Shown: positions 32,440 to 41,919 of the stretch, one piece after another | How positions within the stretch are numbered: the first letter of the stretch is position 1 | Layout: every line of letters starts with the position of its first letter | Assembly: GCF_008124605.1 (NCBI RefSeq) | Contig: NZ_VRYN01000001.1 | Location: 856,772-920,771 of the forward strand | Source of the DNA: Halobacterium salinarum DSM 3754 | GTDB taxonomy: Archaea > Halobacteriota > Halobacteria > Halobacteriales > Halobacteriaceae | DNA: 64,000 nucleotides | Direction: 5' to 3' | Translations under genes and position numbers: made by a program | The notes under the pieces: model-generated | Databases searched by the model: none | Seen by the model: only the letters and a program-made list of their open reading frames with translations | Told to the model about the DNA's origin: nothing

Positions 32440-35388
32440 ATGAGCGAAGAGTACATCGAGGTCCGTGGCGCCGAAGAACACAACCTCACGGACCTCGACG
32501 TGGAGCTTCCCCGCGAGTCGCTGAACGTCGTCACGGGGCTGTCCGGATCCGGGAAGTCGTCGCTCGCGTTCGAAACGATCTACGCCGAAGGGCAGCGCCG
32601 GTATATCGAGAGCCTCTCGGCGTACGCGCGCAACTTCCTCGGGCAGATGGACAAACCACAGGTGGAGTCCGTCGAGGGGCTCTCCCCGGCGATCTCCATC
32701 GACCAGAAGAACGCCGCGAACAACCCCCGGTCGACGGTCGGCACCGTCACCGAGCTCCACGACTACCTGCGACTGCTGTACGCCCGCGTCGGCACGCCAC
32801 ACTGCCCGGAGTGTGGCCGCGAGGTCGGCGAGCAGTCCGCCCAGCAGATGGTGCGGCGCATCTTCGACCTCCCCGCGGGAACGAAAGCGAAGCTGCTCGC
32901 ACCGGTCGTGCGCGACCAGAAGGGTGCCTTCGAGGACCTCTTCGAGGACCTCGTCAACGAGGGGTACTCGCGGGTGGCAGTCGACGGCGAGTCCTACGAC
33001 CTCGCGTACGACGACCCCGACCTCGACGAGAACTACGACCACACGGTCGACGTGGTGGTCGACCGCGTGACCGTCACCGAGGACGCCCGCTCCCGGATCA
33101 CTGACAGCGTCGAAACCGCCCTCGACGAAGCCGACGGCGTGCTCAAAGTCGTCGTTCCGGACGCCGGACCCGACACCGAACTCGGCGGCGCGACGGCGCG
33201 CTCGACCGGCGACCTCGCCGACGACGCCGCCGACGACCGCCTCGTCGTGGAGTTCAGCGACGCCCTCGCGTGCACGCATTGCGGCATCGACATCAGCGAG
33301 ATCGAGACGCGCAGCTTCTCGTTCAACAGCCCCCACGGGGCGTGTCCCGAATGCGAGGGCATCGGGAACACCAAGGAGGTCAGCGAGGACCTCGTCGTCG
33401 TCGACACCTCCAAGCCGATCAAAGACGTCTTCGAGGCGTGGAGCTACCAGCGCTCGTACTACCGCACGCGCCTGGACGCCGTCGCCGCGCATTTCGGGGT
33501 CAGCGTCGACACGCCCTTCGACGAGCTAGACGACGCCGTCCAGCAGGCGTTCCTCTACGGCACCAGCGACGAGGTCGTCTTCGAGCGCTCCACGAAAAAC
33601 GGCACCCGCCGCAAGGAGAAGCGCTTCGAGGGCGTCATCCCGAACCTCGAACGCCGGTACGTCGAGACGGATTCGGAGTCCACCCGGGACCACATCGAGA
33701 CGTACATGTCCGTGACGACGTGCCCGGCCTGCGACGGCACCCGCCTGAAGCCGTCCTCGCGGGCCGTCCTCGTCGACGGCACCCCGATCACCGACGTCAA
33801 CCGGATGAGCATCGGCGACGCCCTCGCACACTTCGAGGGGATGGAAGCCGAGCTGGACGCCCGGGACACCAAGATCGCCGCCGAGATCCTCAAAGAGATC
33901 CGCGCCCGCCTCGGGTTCATGACCGAAGTGGGCCTGGAGTATCTCACGCTGGACCGCGAGGCGTCGACGCTCTCCGGGGGGGAATCCCAGCGCATCCGCC
34001 TCGCCACCCAGATCGGGTCCGGGCTGGTCGGCGTACTGTACGTCCTCGACGAGCCCTCCATTGGACTCCACCAGCGCGACAACGACCGGCTGTTGAACAC
34101 CCTCGAAGAGCTGCGGGATCTCGGGAACACGCTGATCGTCGTCGAGCACGACGAGGAGACGATGCGCCGCGCCGACACCGTCGTCGACATGGGACCGGGG
34201 CCGGGCCGCCACGGCGGCGAGGTCGTCGCCAACGGCAGCGTCGCCGACGTCATGGCCGCCACCGACTCCATCACCGGCGACTACCTCGCGGGCCGCGAGC
34301 AGATCCCCGTCCCCGACGAGCGCCGCGACTACGACGACACGCTCACCGTCACGGGTGCCCGCCAGCACAACCTCCGGAACCTCGATGTCGACCTCCCGAT
34401 CGGCGCGTTCACCGCCATCACGGGCGTCTCCGGCTCGGGGAAGTCGACGCTCATGCACGACATCCTCTACAAGGGGTTGGCCCGCGAGATGAACGACAAC
34501 ACGAGCGTCGACCCCGGCGACCACGACGCCATCGAGGGCACCGAACACGTCGAGACGGTGCGGCTCATCGACCAGAGCCCGATCGGCCGCACGCCCCGCA
34601 GCAACCCGGCCACCTACACCGGCATCTTCGACTACATCCGGGAGAAGTTCGCGCAGACGAAACTCGCCACGCAGCGCGGCTACAAGAAGGGGCGGTTCTC
34701 GTTCAACGTCAAAGGCGGCCGGTGTGAGGCCTGTGGCGGCCAGGGAACCCAGAAGATCGACATGAACTTCCTCTCGGACGTTCACGTGCCCTGCGAGGAG
34801 TGTGGCGGCGACCGCTACAACGACGAGACGCTCGACGTCACGTTCAAGGGCAAGACGATCGCCGACGTGCTCGACATGAGCGTCGAGGAAGCCCACGACT
34901 TCTTCGAGGCCGACAGCCGGCTCGGCCGCCGCCTCCAGTTGCTCGAAGACGTCGGCCTCGACTACATGCGCCTCGGCCAGCCGTCCACCACGCTCTCCGG
35001 GGGGGAAGCCCAGCGCGTCAAGCTCGCCGAGGAGCTGGGCAAGCAGTCCTCGGGGGACACGCTGTACCTCCTCGACGAACCCACCACCGGGCTCCACAGC
35101 CACGACGAGCGCAAGCTCATCGAGGTGCTCCAGCGGCTCACCGACCGCGGCAACACCGTCGTCGTCATCGAACACGAGTTGGATCTCGTGAAAAACGCCG
35201 ACCACGTCGTCGACCTCGGCCCCGAGGGCGGCGCGGCCGGCGGCGACGTCGTCGCCACCGGAACCCCGGAGGCGGTCGCGCGCACCGACGACAGCCACAC
35301 CGGCCGCTACCTCCGCGATAAGCTCCCGGCGGTCGACCGCGAGGGGCCGCGAAGCGGCCGCGAGAAACCGGCGCTGAGCGACGACTGA
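32440..35388 (+). CDS. uvrA: Excinuclease ABC subunit A
   Basis: This 982-aa damage-recognition ATPase of bacterial-type nucleotide excision repair has two ABC modules. The first has Walker [13 protein letters not shown] near residue 32 and a zinc site CTHCG/CPECEG near residues 280-305. The second has [13 protein letters not shown] near residue 665 and a zinc site [14 protein letters not shown] near residues 770-790. Signatures LSGGESQRI and [11 protein letters not shown] are present. A third Cys pair (CPECG near residue 122) lies in the UvrB-interaction domain. Halobacteria acquired uvrABC from bacteria; uvrB and uvrC are not in the window. Confidence 0.98.
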   Translation: MSEEYIEVRGAEEHNLTDLDVELPRESLNVVTGLSGSGKSSLAFETIYAEGQRRYIESLSAYARNFLGQMDKPQVESVEGLSPAISIDQKNAANNPRSTVGTVTELHDYLRLLYARVGTPHCPECGREVGEQSAQQMVRRIFDLPAGTKAKLLAPVVRDQKGAFEDLFEDLVNEGYSRVAVDGESYDLAYDDPDLDENYDHTVDVVVDRVTVTEDARSRITDSVETALDEADGVLKVVVPDAGPDTELGGATARSTGDLADDAADDRLVVEFSDALACTHCGIDISEIETRSFSFNSPHGACPECEGIGNTKEVSEDLVVVDTSKPIKDVFEAWSYQRSYYRTRLDAVAAHFGVSVDTPFDELDDAVQQAFLYGTSDEVVFERSTKNGTRRKEKRFEGVIPNLERRYVETDSESTRDHIETYMSVTTCPACDGTRLKPSSRAVLVDGTPITDVNRMSIGDALAHFEGMEAELDARDTKIAAEILKEIRARLGFMTEVGLEYLTLDREASTLSGGESQRIRLATQIGSGLVGVLYVLDEPSIGLHQRDNDRLLNTLEELRDLGNTLIVVEHDEETMRRADTVVDMGPGPGRHGGEVVANGSVADVMAATDSITGDYLAGREQIPVPDERRDYDDTLTVTGARQHNLRNLDVDLPIGAFTAITGVSGSGKSTLMHDILYKGLAREMNDNTSVDPGDHDAIEGTEHVETVRLIDQSPIGRTPRSNPATYTGIFDYIREKFAQTKLATQRGYKKGRFSFNVKGGRCEACGGQGTQKIDMNFLSDVHVPCEECGGDRYNDETLDVTFKGKTIADVLDMSVEEAHDFFEADSRLGRRLQLLEDVGLDYMRLGQPSTTLSGGEAQRVKLAEELGKQSSGDTLYLLDEPTTGLHSHDERKLIEVLQRLTDRGNTVVVIEHELDLVKNADHVVDLGPEGGAAGGDVVATGTPEAVARTDDSHTGRYLRDKLPAVDREGPRSGREKPALSDD

Positions 35389-35401
35389 TCCGCCCGCGAA
35401 C

Positions 35402-35417
35402 TCAAACGCGCGTTTGA
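35402..35417. promoter_or_regulatory. Perfect 16-bp palindrome between uvrA and lipoprotein gene
   Basis: TCAAACGC at 35402-35409 pairs with GCGTTTGA at 35410-35417 with no spacer. It lies 14 bp after the uvrA stop and about 15 bp upstream of a TATA-like GTAATACC (about 35430) that suits the lipoprotein start at 35460. It could be an operator for that gene or part of the uvrA 3' end. Confidence 0.45.
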
Positions 35418-35459
35418 ACCCGCCAAGCCGTAATACCGCCGCCCCGCGTACGGCCGTGT

Positions 35460-36377
35460 ATGCACCGCCGACCGTTCCTCTCGCGGCTCTGTCTCGGGGC
35501 TGTGGCCGCAACCGCGGGCTGTCTCTCTCGGCGCGACGACCGCGACCACTCAGCCACGTCACGCACCCGATCGACGGGCACGGATGCGTCGCCCCCGCCC
35601 TCGGCTGACCGCACGCGCGTCGCGGCCGGCGACACCGCCCGCCGAACCGTCGGCACCGGCAGCCTCGATGCGGGCGGGCTCCGGCGGCCGGCCCGCATCG
35701 CGTTCACCAACCCCACGAGCGAGCCACACGACGGCACGCTCACGATCTCCCGGCGCGGCGAGCGCGTGCTCGACGAGCCGGTGACCCTCGCCGCGGACGC
35801 GAGCCTGGTCGCATCGCTCACCGACCTGGGCGCCTACACCGCGCGGGTGTCCGGCCCCACGCTGCGCGGCAAGCAAACAGCCACGCTGCTTCCGGGCGCG
35901 TTCACCTGCAACGCCACGAGCACCGCCATCACCGTCCAGGACGACGCCACGCTTTCGTCCACGCGCGTCTCGACGCGGATGGCGTGTCCGGGGGTCGTGA
36001 CCGACAACGTGGCGGCCGGCGACACCGCGACTGAGACGGTGGGCGCAGCCGGTGCGGGCGGCGACTACGCGTTGCGCCTCCGGAACGCCACCGCGGCGTC
36101 GTGGACAACGCGGCTCCGCGTCGACACCGACTCGACACCCCGCTTCGACGGCGTCTACACCCTCGCCCCCGACAGCACGGCGGTCGTTCGGCTGCGCGAC
36201 CGCCGCGCGTACACCGCCTCGATGCGAGTGCTCGGGACGGAAGCCACGGCGACCGCTCGGGTCACGCCGGCCGACTTCGACTGCCCCAGCGCCGCAACGC
36301 GGGTGTCGATCGACGCCGCCGGCAGCCTCTCCGTTGCCCGTGACCCGTCGGCGTCGTGCCCCACATCGTCCGTGTAG
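35460..36377 (+). CDS. Tat-type secreted lipoprotein of unknown function
   Basis: This 305-aa protein begins MHRRPFLSRLCLGAVAATAGC: a twin Arg, a short hydrophobic stretch and a lipobox cysteine at residue 21, the usual haloarchaeal Tat lipoprotein signal. The mature part is Ala/Thr/Asp-rich with repeated beta-strand-like blocks that each contain a pair of short cysteine-bearing segments (FTCNAT, RMACPG, FDCPSAA). This suggests two or three Ig-like or similar repeats anchored outside the cell. No family is recognised. Confidence 0.8.
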   Translation: MHRRPFLSRLCLGAVAATAGCLSRRDDRDHSATSRTRSTGTDASPPPSADRTRVAAGDTARRTVGTGSLDAGGLRRPARIAFTNPTSEPHDGTLTISRRGERVLDEPVTLAADASLVASLTDLGAYTARVSGPTLRGKQTATLLPGAFTCNATSTAITVQDDATLSSTRVSTRMACPGVVTDNVAAGDTATETVGAAGAGGDYALRLRNATAASWTTRLRVDTDSTPRFDGVYTLAPDSTAVVRLRDRRAYTASMRVLGTEATATARVTPADFDCPSAATRVSIDAAGSLSVARDPSASCPTSSV

Positions 36378-36392
36378 CTGCCGTACGCAGCC

Positions 36393-36423
36393 GCCAGCCG
36401 TGAGGGAGAAGACCTTTGCTGGC
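36393..36423 (+). promoter_or_regulatory. Inverted repeat upstream of geranylgeranyl-reductase-like gene
   Basis: GCCAGC at 36393-36398 pairs perfectly with GCTGGC at 36418-36423 across 19 bp. The centre is 33 bp before the first ATG at 36441 and 36 bp before the second. A TATA element is weak (GACCTTTG), so this member of the set is less certain. Confidence 0.35.
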
Positions 36424-36440
36424 CACCGGACTACCACGCG

Positions 36441-37523
36441 ATGATGTACGACTTCGTGGTCGTCGGTGTCGGCCCCGCCGGCGCGCGGTTCGCCCGGCGC
36501 GCGGCCCAACAGGGCTACGACGTGATCGCGTTCGAACAAGGAGACCTCGGCACGCCGCTCGCGTGCTCGGGCCACGTCAGCCTCGACGTCTGGGAGTTCG
36601 TCCCCGACGAACACCACGACGCCCTGTTCCAGAACGACATCCGGGGGGCGCGCTTCCACCTCGGCGGCGCGGACTCGTCCGCCCACCCGTTCTACAAATC
36701 CACCCCGATCTCGAACGCCATCGACCGCGTCCACCTCGACGAAGTCCTGGCCGAGGCCGCCCGCGACGCCGGTGCTGACGTCCGCGAACACCACACGGTC
36801 ACCGACGTCACCGAACACCGCAACCGGGTCACCGTCACCGCCCGCGGCCCCGACGACTCCATCGACGTCACCGCGAAGATGGTGGCCGGCAGCGACGGCC
36901 CGCGCTCCCGCGTTCGGGACGCGCTCTCGCTGCCGGAGCCCGACGAGTTCCTGCACGGCGCGCTCGCGTTCGACCCCGACCCCGACCACCAGGACTTCGT
37001 GGACGTCCACCTCACCGTCCCCGGGTTCTTCGCGTGGCGCATCCCCCGCGGCGACGCCGGCGTCGAATACGGGCTCGCAGCCGCCCCCGGCGAGGACGTC
37101 GCCGGTCGCTTCGACGACCTCGTCGCCGACTACGGCGTCGACGTCGAACACCGGTGTTCCGGTCTCATCCCCATCGGCCCGCCGGACACTGTCACCAGCC
37201 ACCGTGGGTTCCTGCTAGGCGACGCCGCCGGGCAGACCAAACCCTTCACCGGCGGCGGCATCCGCTACGGGATGACCGCCGCCGACGCGGCCGCCCGCGA
37301 ACTCGACCCCGACCGCCCGGGCACCCTCGCTGGCTACGAGCGCGCCTGGCGGGACGCCCTCGAACGCGAGATCACGCTCGGCCACCTCGTGCGGGCGGGC
37401 TACTCGATGCCGACGCCCATCCAGTCCGCCGGCCTGCGGCTGTTCTCCGGGGAGATCGCGGTCGACATGGACAAGCCGACCAGCCTGTTCTCACTCGACC
37501 AGGCGCGGGCCCTGCTCCGGTAA
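36441..37523 (+). CDS. Geranylgeranyl reductase family FAD-dependent oxidoreductase
   Basis: This 360-aa flavoprotein has the FAD-binding motif VVVGVGPAGARFARRAA at the N-terminus, the family segment ACSGHVSLDVWEF near residue 46 and the second FAD motif LLGDAAGQTKPFTGGGIRYG near residue 255. Relatives reduce the double bonds of archaeal isoprenoid lipids or of quinone and retinal precursors. This one is shorter than the main digeranylgeranylglycerophospholipid reductase, and its substrate is open. A second ATG lies at codon 2. It converges on the UDP-GlcNAc 2-epimerase gene with a 7-bp gap. Confidence 0.88.
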   Translation: MMYDFVVVGVGPAGARFARRAAQQGYDVIAFEQGDLGTPLACSGHVSLDVWEFVPDEHHDALFQNDIRGARFHLGGADSSAHPFYKSTPISNAIDRVHLDEVLAEAARDAGADVREHHTVTDVTEHRNRVTVTARGPDDSIDVTAKMVAGSDGPRSRVRDALSLPEPDEFLHGALAFDPDPDHQDFVDVHLTVPGFFAWRIPRGDAGVEYGLAAAPGEDVAGRFDDLVADYGVDVEHRCSGLIPIGPPDTVTSHRGFLLGDAAGQTKPFTGGGIRYGMTAADAAARELDPDRPGTLAGYERAWRDALEREITLGHLVRAGYSMPTPIQSAGLRLFSGEIAVDMDKPTSLFSLDQARALLR

Positions 37524-37530
37524 CACAGCC

Positions 37531-38904
37531 CTACAGGTAGTCGAAGGCCTGCTCGCTGCCCGCGTCGAATCCGAGCCGCTCGTGCGCCCAGTCGAAGACG
37601 CCGTCGTCGGCGCGCGCCTGCAGGAACTCGACGATCTCCTCGCCCACGTCGGCCCCGTAGAGTGCCTGCCCCGACCGCATGCGCTCGCGGACGTCGTCGG
37701 TCTCCGCCACGTGGGTGATCATGTCCGCGACGAACGCGCCGCTTGTCGGGGGCACCAGGAGGTTCGTGTTCGCGTCGAACACCGTCTCCGGGCGGTCCGT
37801 GCTGAACCGCGCCGTGAGACACAGCGCCGCCTCGATCTCGTTGAGCTCCTCCTGCATGCTCCCGGAGTCGGTGAACTCCGCGAAACACTGCCCGGATTCG
37901 AGGAACTCGTAGACGTGGGCGTGTTTCTTCCACAGCCCCGTGAACAGGAAGTTTTCCCGCTCGTCGGCCAGCCGCTGGAGGCGCTCCCGGTAGCCGTAGT
38001 TCTCCAACGCCCGCTTGGTGGCGTTCAACTCCACGAAGTTGACGTTGTAGCCGCGCTCGACCAGCTCGATGACGCCCTCGACGATGGCGGTGAACCGCTC
38101 GGGCAGGAGGTTCGCGCGCCGGTGGATGTCCACGCGCAGCCAGTCGTCGCGGGCCTCCAACACCGGATACACGTCGAACACGCTCTCGCCGTCGTGATCG
38201 CGTTTCATCTCGATGGCGTCCACGACCGAGTTCCCGACCACCGGCATCCGCTCGTGGCCGTCGACGCTGCGCGGATACCCCTCGCGTTCGAGGTGCTCGC
38301 GGTTCAACGCCACGGGCGCGAACTGGTAGATCGACGCCGCCGAACCGACGAACGTGTCGTACTGCTCGGGGAACGGCTCGGTCCGCTCGACGTGCCAGTC
38401 ACCGCGCCACTGCTCGCGGATCACGGCCGCCGGGTCGTCGGTGGTCTCGTACGCCGGCGCCATCCCCCGCAGCCCGGCCTCGTTGTGCGCGACCTGCTGG
38501 TTCGTGGCGAACATCCACGCCTGCGGGAAGACGCCGGCGGCGTGTGTGTCACCGTGCACCATCGGCAACACGGTGGTGTCCGGCCACGCCTCGAGGCGCT
38601 CGGCCAGCGTTTTCACCGCCAGCATCATCTCCGCGGTCTTCTGGGTCAGATCGCCCCTGATCCCCAGGTCGGCCGCGATGTGGGGCTCGATCCCGTACTC
38701 TTCGAGCCCGTGCCCGAGCACGTCGTCGTAGTGCTGGCCGGTGTGAATCACGAAACACGGCACATCGTTGGCTTCGGCCGCGGCAACGACGGGGGCCTGC
38801 TTGTAGAAATCCGGCTTGGTCGCTGTCACGACCGCGAGCACGAAGTCGCCGCGGTCCATCTGGGCGGCCAACCGGTCCTCGTAGATCGTCGGGGCTGCGT
38901 CCAT
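37531..38904 (-). CDS. wecB: UDP-N-acetylglucosamine 2-epimerase family protein
   Basis: This 457-aa protein is like WecB, which interconverts UDP-GlcNAc and UDP-ManNAc for surface glycans. Visible features are VVTATKPDFYKQAPVV at the N-terminus, HTGQHYDDVL near residue 55, VHGDTHAAGVFPQA near residue 116, VDIHRRANLLPER near residue 260 and FTDSGSMQEE near residue 352. It is longer than typical WecB (about 370-380 aa), with inserts around residues 150-250. It stands alone and not in a glycan cluster. The ATG at 38904 (MDAAPTIYED) fits a leaderless transcript from the TATA box in the dyad upstream. Confidence 0.85.
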   Translation of the reverse strand: MDAAPTIYEDRLAAQMDRGDFVLAVVTATKPDFYKQAPVVAAAEANDVPCFVIHTGQHYDDVLGHGLEEYGIEPHIAADLGIRGDLTQKTAEMMLAVKTLAERLEAWPDTTVLPMVHGDTHAAGVFPQAWMFATNQQVAHNEAGLRGMAPAYETTDDPAAVIREQWRGDWHVERTEPFPEQYDTFVGSAASIYQFAPVALNREHLEREGYPRSVDGHERMPVVGNSVVDAIEMKRDHDGESVFDVYPVLEARDDWLRVDIHRRANLLPERFTAIVEGVIELVERGYNVNFVELNATKRALENYGYRERLQRLADERENFLFTGLWKKHAHVYEFLESGQCFAEFTDSGSMQEELNEIEAALCLTARFSTDRPETVFDANTNLLVPPTSGAFVADMITHVAETDDVRERMRSGQALYGADVGEEIVEFLQARADDGVFDWAHERLGFDAGSEQAFDYL

Positions 38905-38919
38905 GCCAGCGCGTTCGCC

Positions 38920-38944
38920 GAACACGGTAATAACAGTCGTGTTC
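38920..38944 (-). promoter_or_regulatory. Perfect 7-bp inverted repeat around TATA box, wecB promoter
   Basis: GAACACG at 38920-38926 pairs perfectly with CGTGTTC at 38938-38944. The minus-strand TATA TTATTAC lies in the 11-bp spacer, 28 bp from the ATG at 38904. The half-site AACACG/CGTGTT also flanks the TATA box of artA (62941-62965). Confidence 0.6.
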
Positions 38945-38972
38945 TCGAGCCCGCCGCCGATCCGCCAGCCGC

Positions 38973-40007
38973 CTAGTACTCGGGCCGTCGGCGCGACCGC
39001 TCGCCGGTGTCGACGAACGGCGGCTCGACCACCGCTGCATCGACCCGGTCCCCGTCCGCCGCGACCGAAAGCTCGCCGTGCCATTCGCTCACCACGGCGA
39101 ACGCCAGCGGGTCGCCCCGCATCGGACTCTCTGCCGCCCGCGTCACCTCGCCGACCCGCGATCCGTCGGCGTACACGGCCGCCTCGGAGGCCGGCAGTGC
39201 GTCGGGCGCAAGCCCCACCAGGCGGCGGTGGGGCTCCCCGGCAGCCGCGGCGTCACTCCCGTCGAGGCGCGCGAGCCCGAGCGTGGCAAGCGTTCGACCG
39301 GCGAGCTCGGACGCGAACAGCGGCGTCCCGGCTTCCAGCGTCAGCGTCTCCCAGGTCTCGCGGCCGAACGGCACGGCGTTCAATCCGCGAACCAGCAGCG
39401 TCTCGAACACGTCGTCGGCGTCTTCGGCGGCGCACACGACCAGATATCCCTCCTCGCCGGCGAGGTCGTCGTCGCGCACGACCGTCACGCCGCCCTCCAT
39501 CTCCCCGCGGACGAACCGCAGGCGCTCCTCGGGGGGGCTTGCCCGGTGCAGCACGCTCGCCACCTTCTCAGTGGCCTGTGGGCCGTGGACGCCGAACGTC
39601 CCGAACTCGCCGGTCGACAGCGTGACCGCGGCGTCCCGGTTGCCGGCACGCTCGCGCCACCGGCTGGCAACCCCGTCGCCCTCGCCCGCCGGCACGAGAC
39701 CCAACAGCCGGTCGTCGGTCGCAAACACGTATCCGTCCGCGCGCACACGTCCGTCGTCGCAGACGACCACGTACGCGCCGCGCCCGTCCTCGGTCGGTAC
39801 GCCACCCGACACGCCGGCCGCAACGACCTCGTGGGCGTCCTCGCCGGTCGCCACGACAACGTCGAACGCGTGTTCGGTCACCCCGGCCGCGTTCCTGACG
39901 GCGCGATGCGTGCGGTCGGGGCGGCCGTACTCGACGGGCACCGCCCGCCCCGCCACCTCGCGGAACGTCGCACCGTGCGCCTCGTGGGCCGCCCTCACCA
40001 CAGTCAT
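38973..40007 (-). CDS. GcvT/YgfZ-like folate-binding protein
   Basis: This 344-aa protein is related to the glycine-cleavage T protein and YgfZ. Recognisable are an N-terminal strand (VPVEYGRP), the block LLGLVPAGEGD, GTFGVHGPQATEKVASVL near residue 133 and the C-terminal barrel (VGLAPDALPASEAAVYADGSRVGEVTRA). The canonical T-protein length is 360-370 aa. A repair role in Fe-S proteins (as YgfZ) or a C1-transfer role are both possible; no glycine-cleavage genes are nearby. I chose the ATG at 40007. A palindromic TATA-like GGGTAAACCC (40032-40041) lies 30 bp upstream. Confidence 0.8.
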   Translation of the reverse strand: MTVVRAAHEAHGATFREVAGRAVPVEYGRPDRTHRAVRNAAGVTEHAFDVVVATGEDAHEVVAAGVSGGVPTEDGRGAYVVVCDDGRVRADGYVFATDDRLLGLVPAGEGDGVASRWRERAGNRDAAVTLSTGEFGTFGVHGPQATEKVASVLHRASPPEERLRFVRGEMEGGVTVVRDDDLAGEEGYLVVCAAEDADDVFETLLVRGLNAVPFGRETWETLTLEAGTPLFASELAGRTLATLGLARLDGSDAAAAGEPHRRLVGLAPDALPASEAAVYADGSRVGEVTRAAESPMRGDPLAFAVVSEWHGELSVAADGDRVDAAVVEPPFVDTGERSRRRPEY

Positions 40008-40051
40008 ATCCAGTATCTCGCCGCCCGCAGGGGGTAAACCCACCGCATCGA

Positions 40052-40351
40052 TCAGAGGCCGATCCGCCGCCGGATCGCGTCCAGGACCGACGACTCGTCG
40101 GTCGCGTCGTCAGTCGGGCGTGCCACAACGCGCTCGTCGACTCTGAACTTGGTTCTGCCCTCCGCTTCCTCGGCGTGCACGAGTCCCGCGGCCGTCAGCG
40201 ACGCCAGCGCGGCCTCGATGTCGTCGATGCTGACATCCACGCCCGTCCGCAACTCGAAGACGGTCATCCCGTCGCCGGGGCGTTCAGCGAGCGCATCGAG
40301 GACCGCAACCTCCGTCTGGGGGCGGTCTCGAAACTCGCGCTTCGCAGGCAT
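40052..40351 (-). CDS. Winged-helix DNA-binding protein
   Basis: This 99-aa protein has one winged-helix domain: VAVLDALAERPGDGMTVFEL, then the recognition region SIDDIEAALASLTAAGL and a wing (EGRTKFRVDERVV). The C-terminus is a short acidic helix (SSVLDAIRRRIGL). It resembles the haloarchaeal DUF6432 family; targets are unknown. It is divergent from the zinc-ribbon gene at 40433, sharing an 81-bp promoter region. Confidence 0.75.
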   Translation of the reverse strand: MPAKREFRDRPQTEVAVLDALAERPGDGMTVFELRTGVDVSIDDIEAALASLTAAGLVHAEEAEGRTKFRVDERVVARPTDDATDESSVLDAIRRRIGL

Positions 40352-40391
40352 ACGTTACCGAACGGTCCCCGGTGTCTTAGCCGTGTCCCTG

Positions 40392-40411
40392 AACGGTAGT
40401 CTTTTGCCGTT
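40392..40411 (+). promoter_or_regulatory. TATA-centred inverted repeat, promoter of zinc-ribbon gene
   Basis: AACGG at 40392-40396 pairs with CCGTT at 40407-40411 around a TATA-like CTTTTG. The centre is 31 bp from the ATG at 40433. A second AACGG copy is at 40360-40364. Confidence 0.4.
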
Positions 40412-40432
40412 GGGCTGGGTACGACGCTCCCA

Positions 40433-41374
40433 ATGGGTATCAGGTGTTCCCTGCTCGGGCACGACTACGGTGAGTCGTTCGTCGAGCGGGACCGCGAGGA
40501 GCGCGGAAACGAGGTTGTGGTGACAGAACGCGAGCTCCGGGAATGCCAGCGCTGTGGGTCCGAACACGTCACAAGCGAGAACACCGAAGTGCGGCCGCTT
40601 GCGGACTCCCAGTCGACACCTGACTCCGCGGAGGACGGCGACACCGACGCCACGCAGGCAGCCGATGGCACCAGCAGCGCCGCGTTCTCGACCGCCAGCG
40701 AGGCCGTCGATCACACGACCACCGACGCATCGGCGTCCAGCAACACCACACCGGCGGACGGCAGCGGCGCCGACGACGCGGTCATCCTGGAGGAGTCCAC
40801 GGCCGACACCACGGCCGACGAGGACAGTCCCGGCCGCGACCAGTGGACGGAGCCGGCCGACCCCGAGGTCGATCCGGACAACCCCACAGCGGCGGCGTCC
40901 GCCGACCCGGACGATGAGGCCGTCGAGTTCGTTGACGCCGACCCGGACGCCGACGACGATGCCGCCGGCGTGGACACGTCCCAGGCGACCGCCGACGCGA
41001 CCACGACCGCAGCCGACGACGCGCCGGCGGACCGCGACCACGGCGAGTGGCCCGAGCCCGACGGCGAGGACGAGGGGTTCGATGCAACCCCCGACCGCGG
41101 CACGGACCCAGCCGGTGACGCCGATGTCGTCGCGCCGACCGAGACCGACGCCGACACCAGCACCTTCGAGTTCGAAACGACGGCGGACCCCGACCCGATG
41201 GACGAGACCGAGTTCACAAGCCCCGGAACCGTCGACACCGACGGCAATGACGACCTCGATTTCACGCTGTTCTGCCCGGAATGTGGCTTCGAGCAGTACG
41301 CCGCCGGGGCCAGCCTGCGCGCCGGCGACATCTGCCCGGAGTGCAAGCGCGGCTACCTCGGTGAGGACCGCTGA
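40433..41374 (+). CDS. Acidic low-complexity protein with terminal zinc ribbons (DUF7093-like)
   Basis: This 313-aa protein has three parts. The N-terminus (MGIRCSLLGHDYGE ... CQRCGSEH) carries conserved Cys/His. A central region of about 220 residues is almost entirely Asp, Ala, Thr, Pro and Glu and is probably disordered. The C-terminal zinc ribbon is made of CPECGFEQYA and CPECKRGYLG. The layout matches the haloarchaeal DUF7093 family; the function is unknown. It is followed by the DUF5611 gene 45 bp downstream. Confidence 0.75.
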   Translation: MGIRCSLLGHDYGESFVERDREERGNEVVVTERELRECQRCGSEHVTSENTEVRPLADSQSTPDSAEDGDTDATQAADGTSSAAFSTASEAVDHTTTDASASSNTTPADGSGADDAVILEESTADTTADEDSPGRDQWTEPADPEVDPDNPTAAASADPDDEAVEFVDADPDADDDAAGVDTSQATADATTTAADDAPADRDHGEWPEPDGEDEGFDATPDRGTDPAGDADVVAPTETDADTSTFEFETTADPDPMDETEFTSPGTVDTDGNDDLDFTLFCPECGFEQYAAGASLRAGDICPECKRGYLGEDR

Positions 41375-41418
41375 CGGCACACGAAGGGACTAAAACCCTC
41401 GCTGCCGTTCTCGCGGTC

Positions 41419-41811
41419 ATGAAGGAGTACAAGATGCGGCGGGGGGAGTATCTCGACGAACGCGTGTCTGATATGCTGGCGACTGTCGAGGAGTATTTCG
41501 GCGACGTCACCGACACGAAACGGTTCAAGGACAGCGACCTCTACGTCGTCGAAGACCCCGACAACCCCGTGTTCAAGCGCATCGTCGCCGGAACCGTCGA
41601 ATACGCCGGGAAAAAAGACAAGCTCGGCGTCCAGTTCGAGGAACGGCCCGCCGAGGACGTGATCGCCGAAGGCAACGCCGACGCGGCCGCCGACGCCGTC
41701 GACGCGAAAAACGACTTCCTGCTCGAGGCGACGGGCCGAGACGCCAAGTCCCGCCGCGACTCCATGAAGCGCAGCGTCGAAGACGACGCCGAAAAACCCG
41801 ACACCGTCTAG
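41419..41811 (+). CDS. DUF5611 family protein
   Basis: This 130-aa protein begins MKEYKMRRGEYLDERV and contains the well-conserved core EEYFGDVTDTKRFKDSDLYVVE and IVAGTVEYAGKKDKLGVQFEER. It has a Ser/Arg/Asp-rich C-terminal tail. The family is widespread in haloarchaea with no known function; the fold looks alpha/beta and small-ligand-binding or regulatory. A TATA-like ACTAAAACC (about 41389-41397) is 27 bp upstream, with 4-bp arms AGGG/CCCT around it. Confidence 0.8.
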   Translation: MKEYKMRRGEYLDERVSDMLATVEEYFGDVTDTKRFKDSDLYVVEDPDNPVFKRIVAGTVEYAGKKDKLGVQFEERPAEDVIAEGNADAAADAVDAKNDFLLEATGRDAKSRRDSMKRSVEDDAEKPDTV

Positions 41812-41919
41812 TCGACCGCCGTTCTGCCGTCCTCTCCGTGGTCACAGCCGCCGCCGACGACACACGCATCGGCGCGGCGGTCCGTACGGCACCACTCGAC
41901 CGCCGGCTCTGCCGAGCAG

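Noticed and set aside
33526-35562. 678-codon open frame on the minus strand opposite uvrA
   Set aside because: It is the mirror of the strongly biased third codon positions of uvrA and has no domain of its own.
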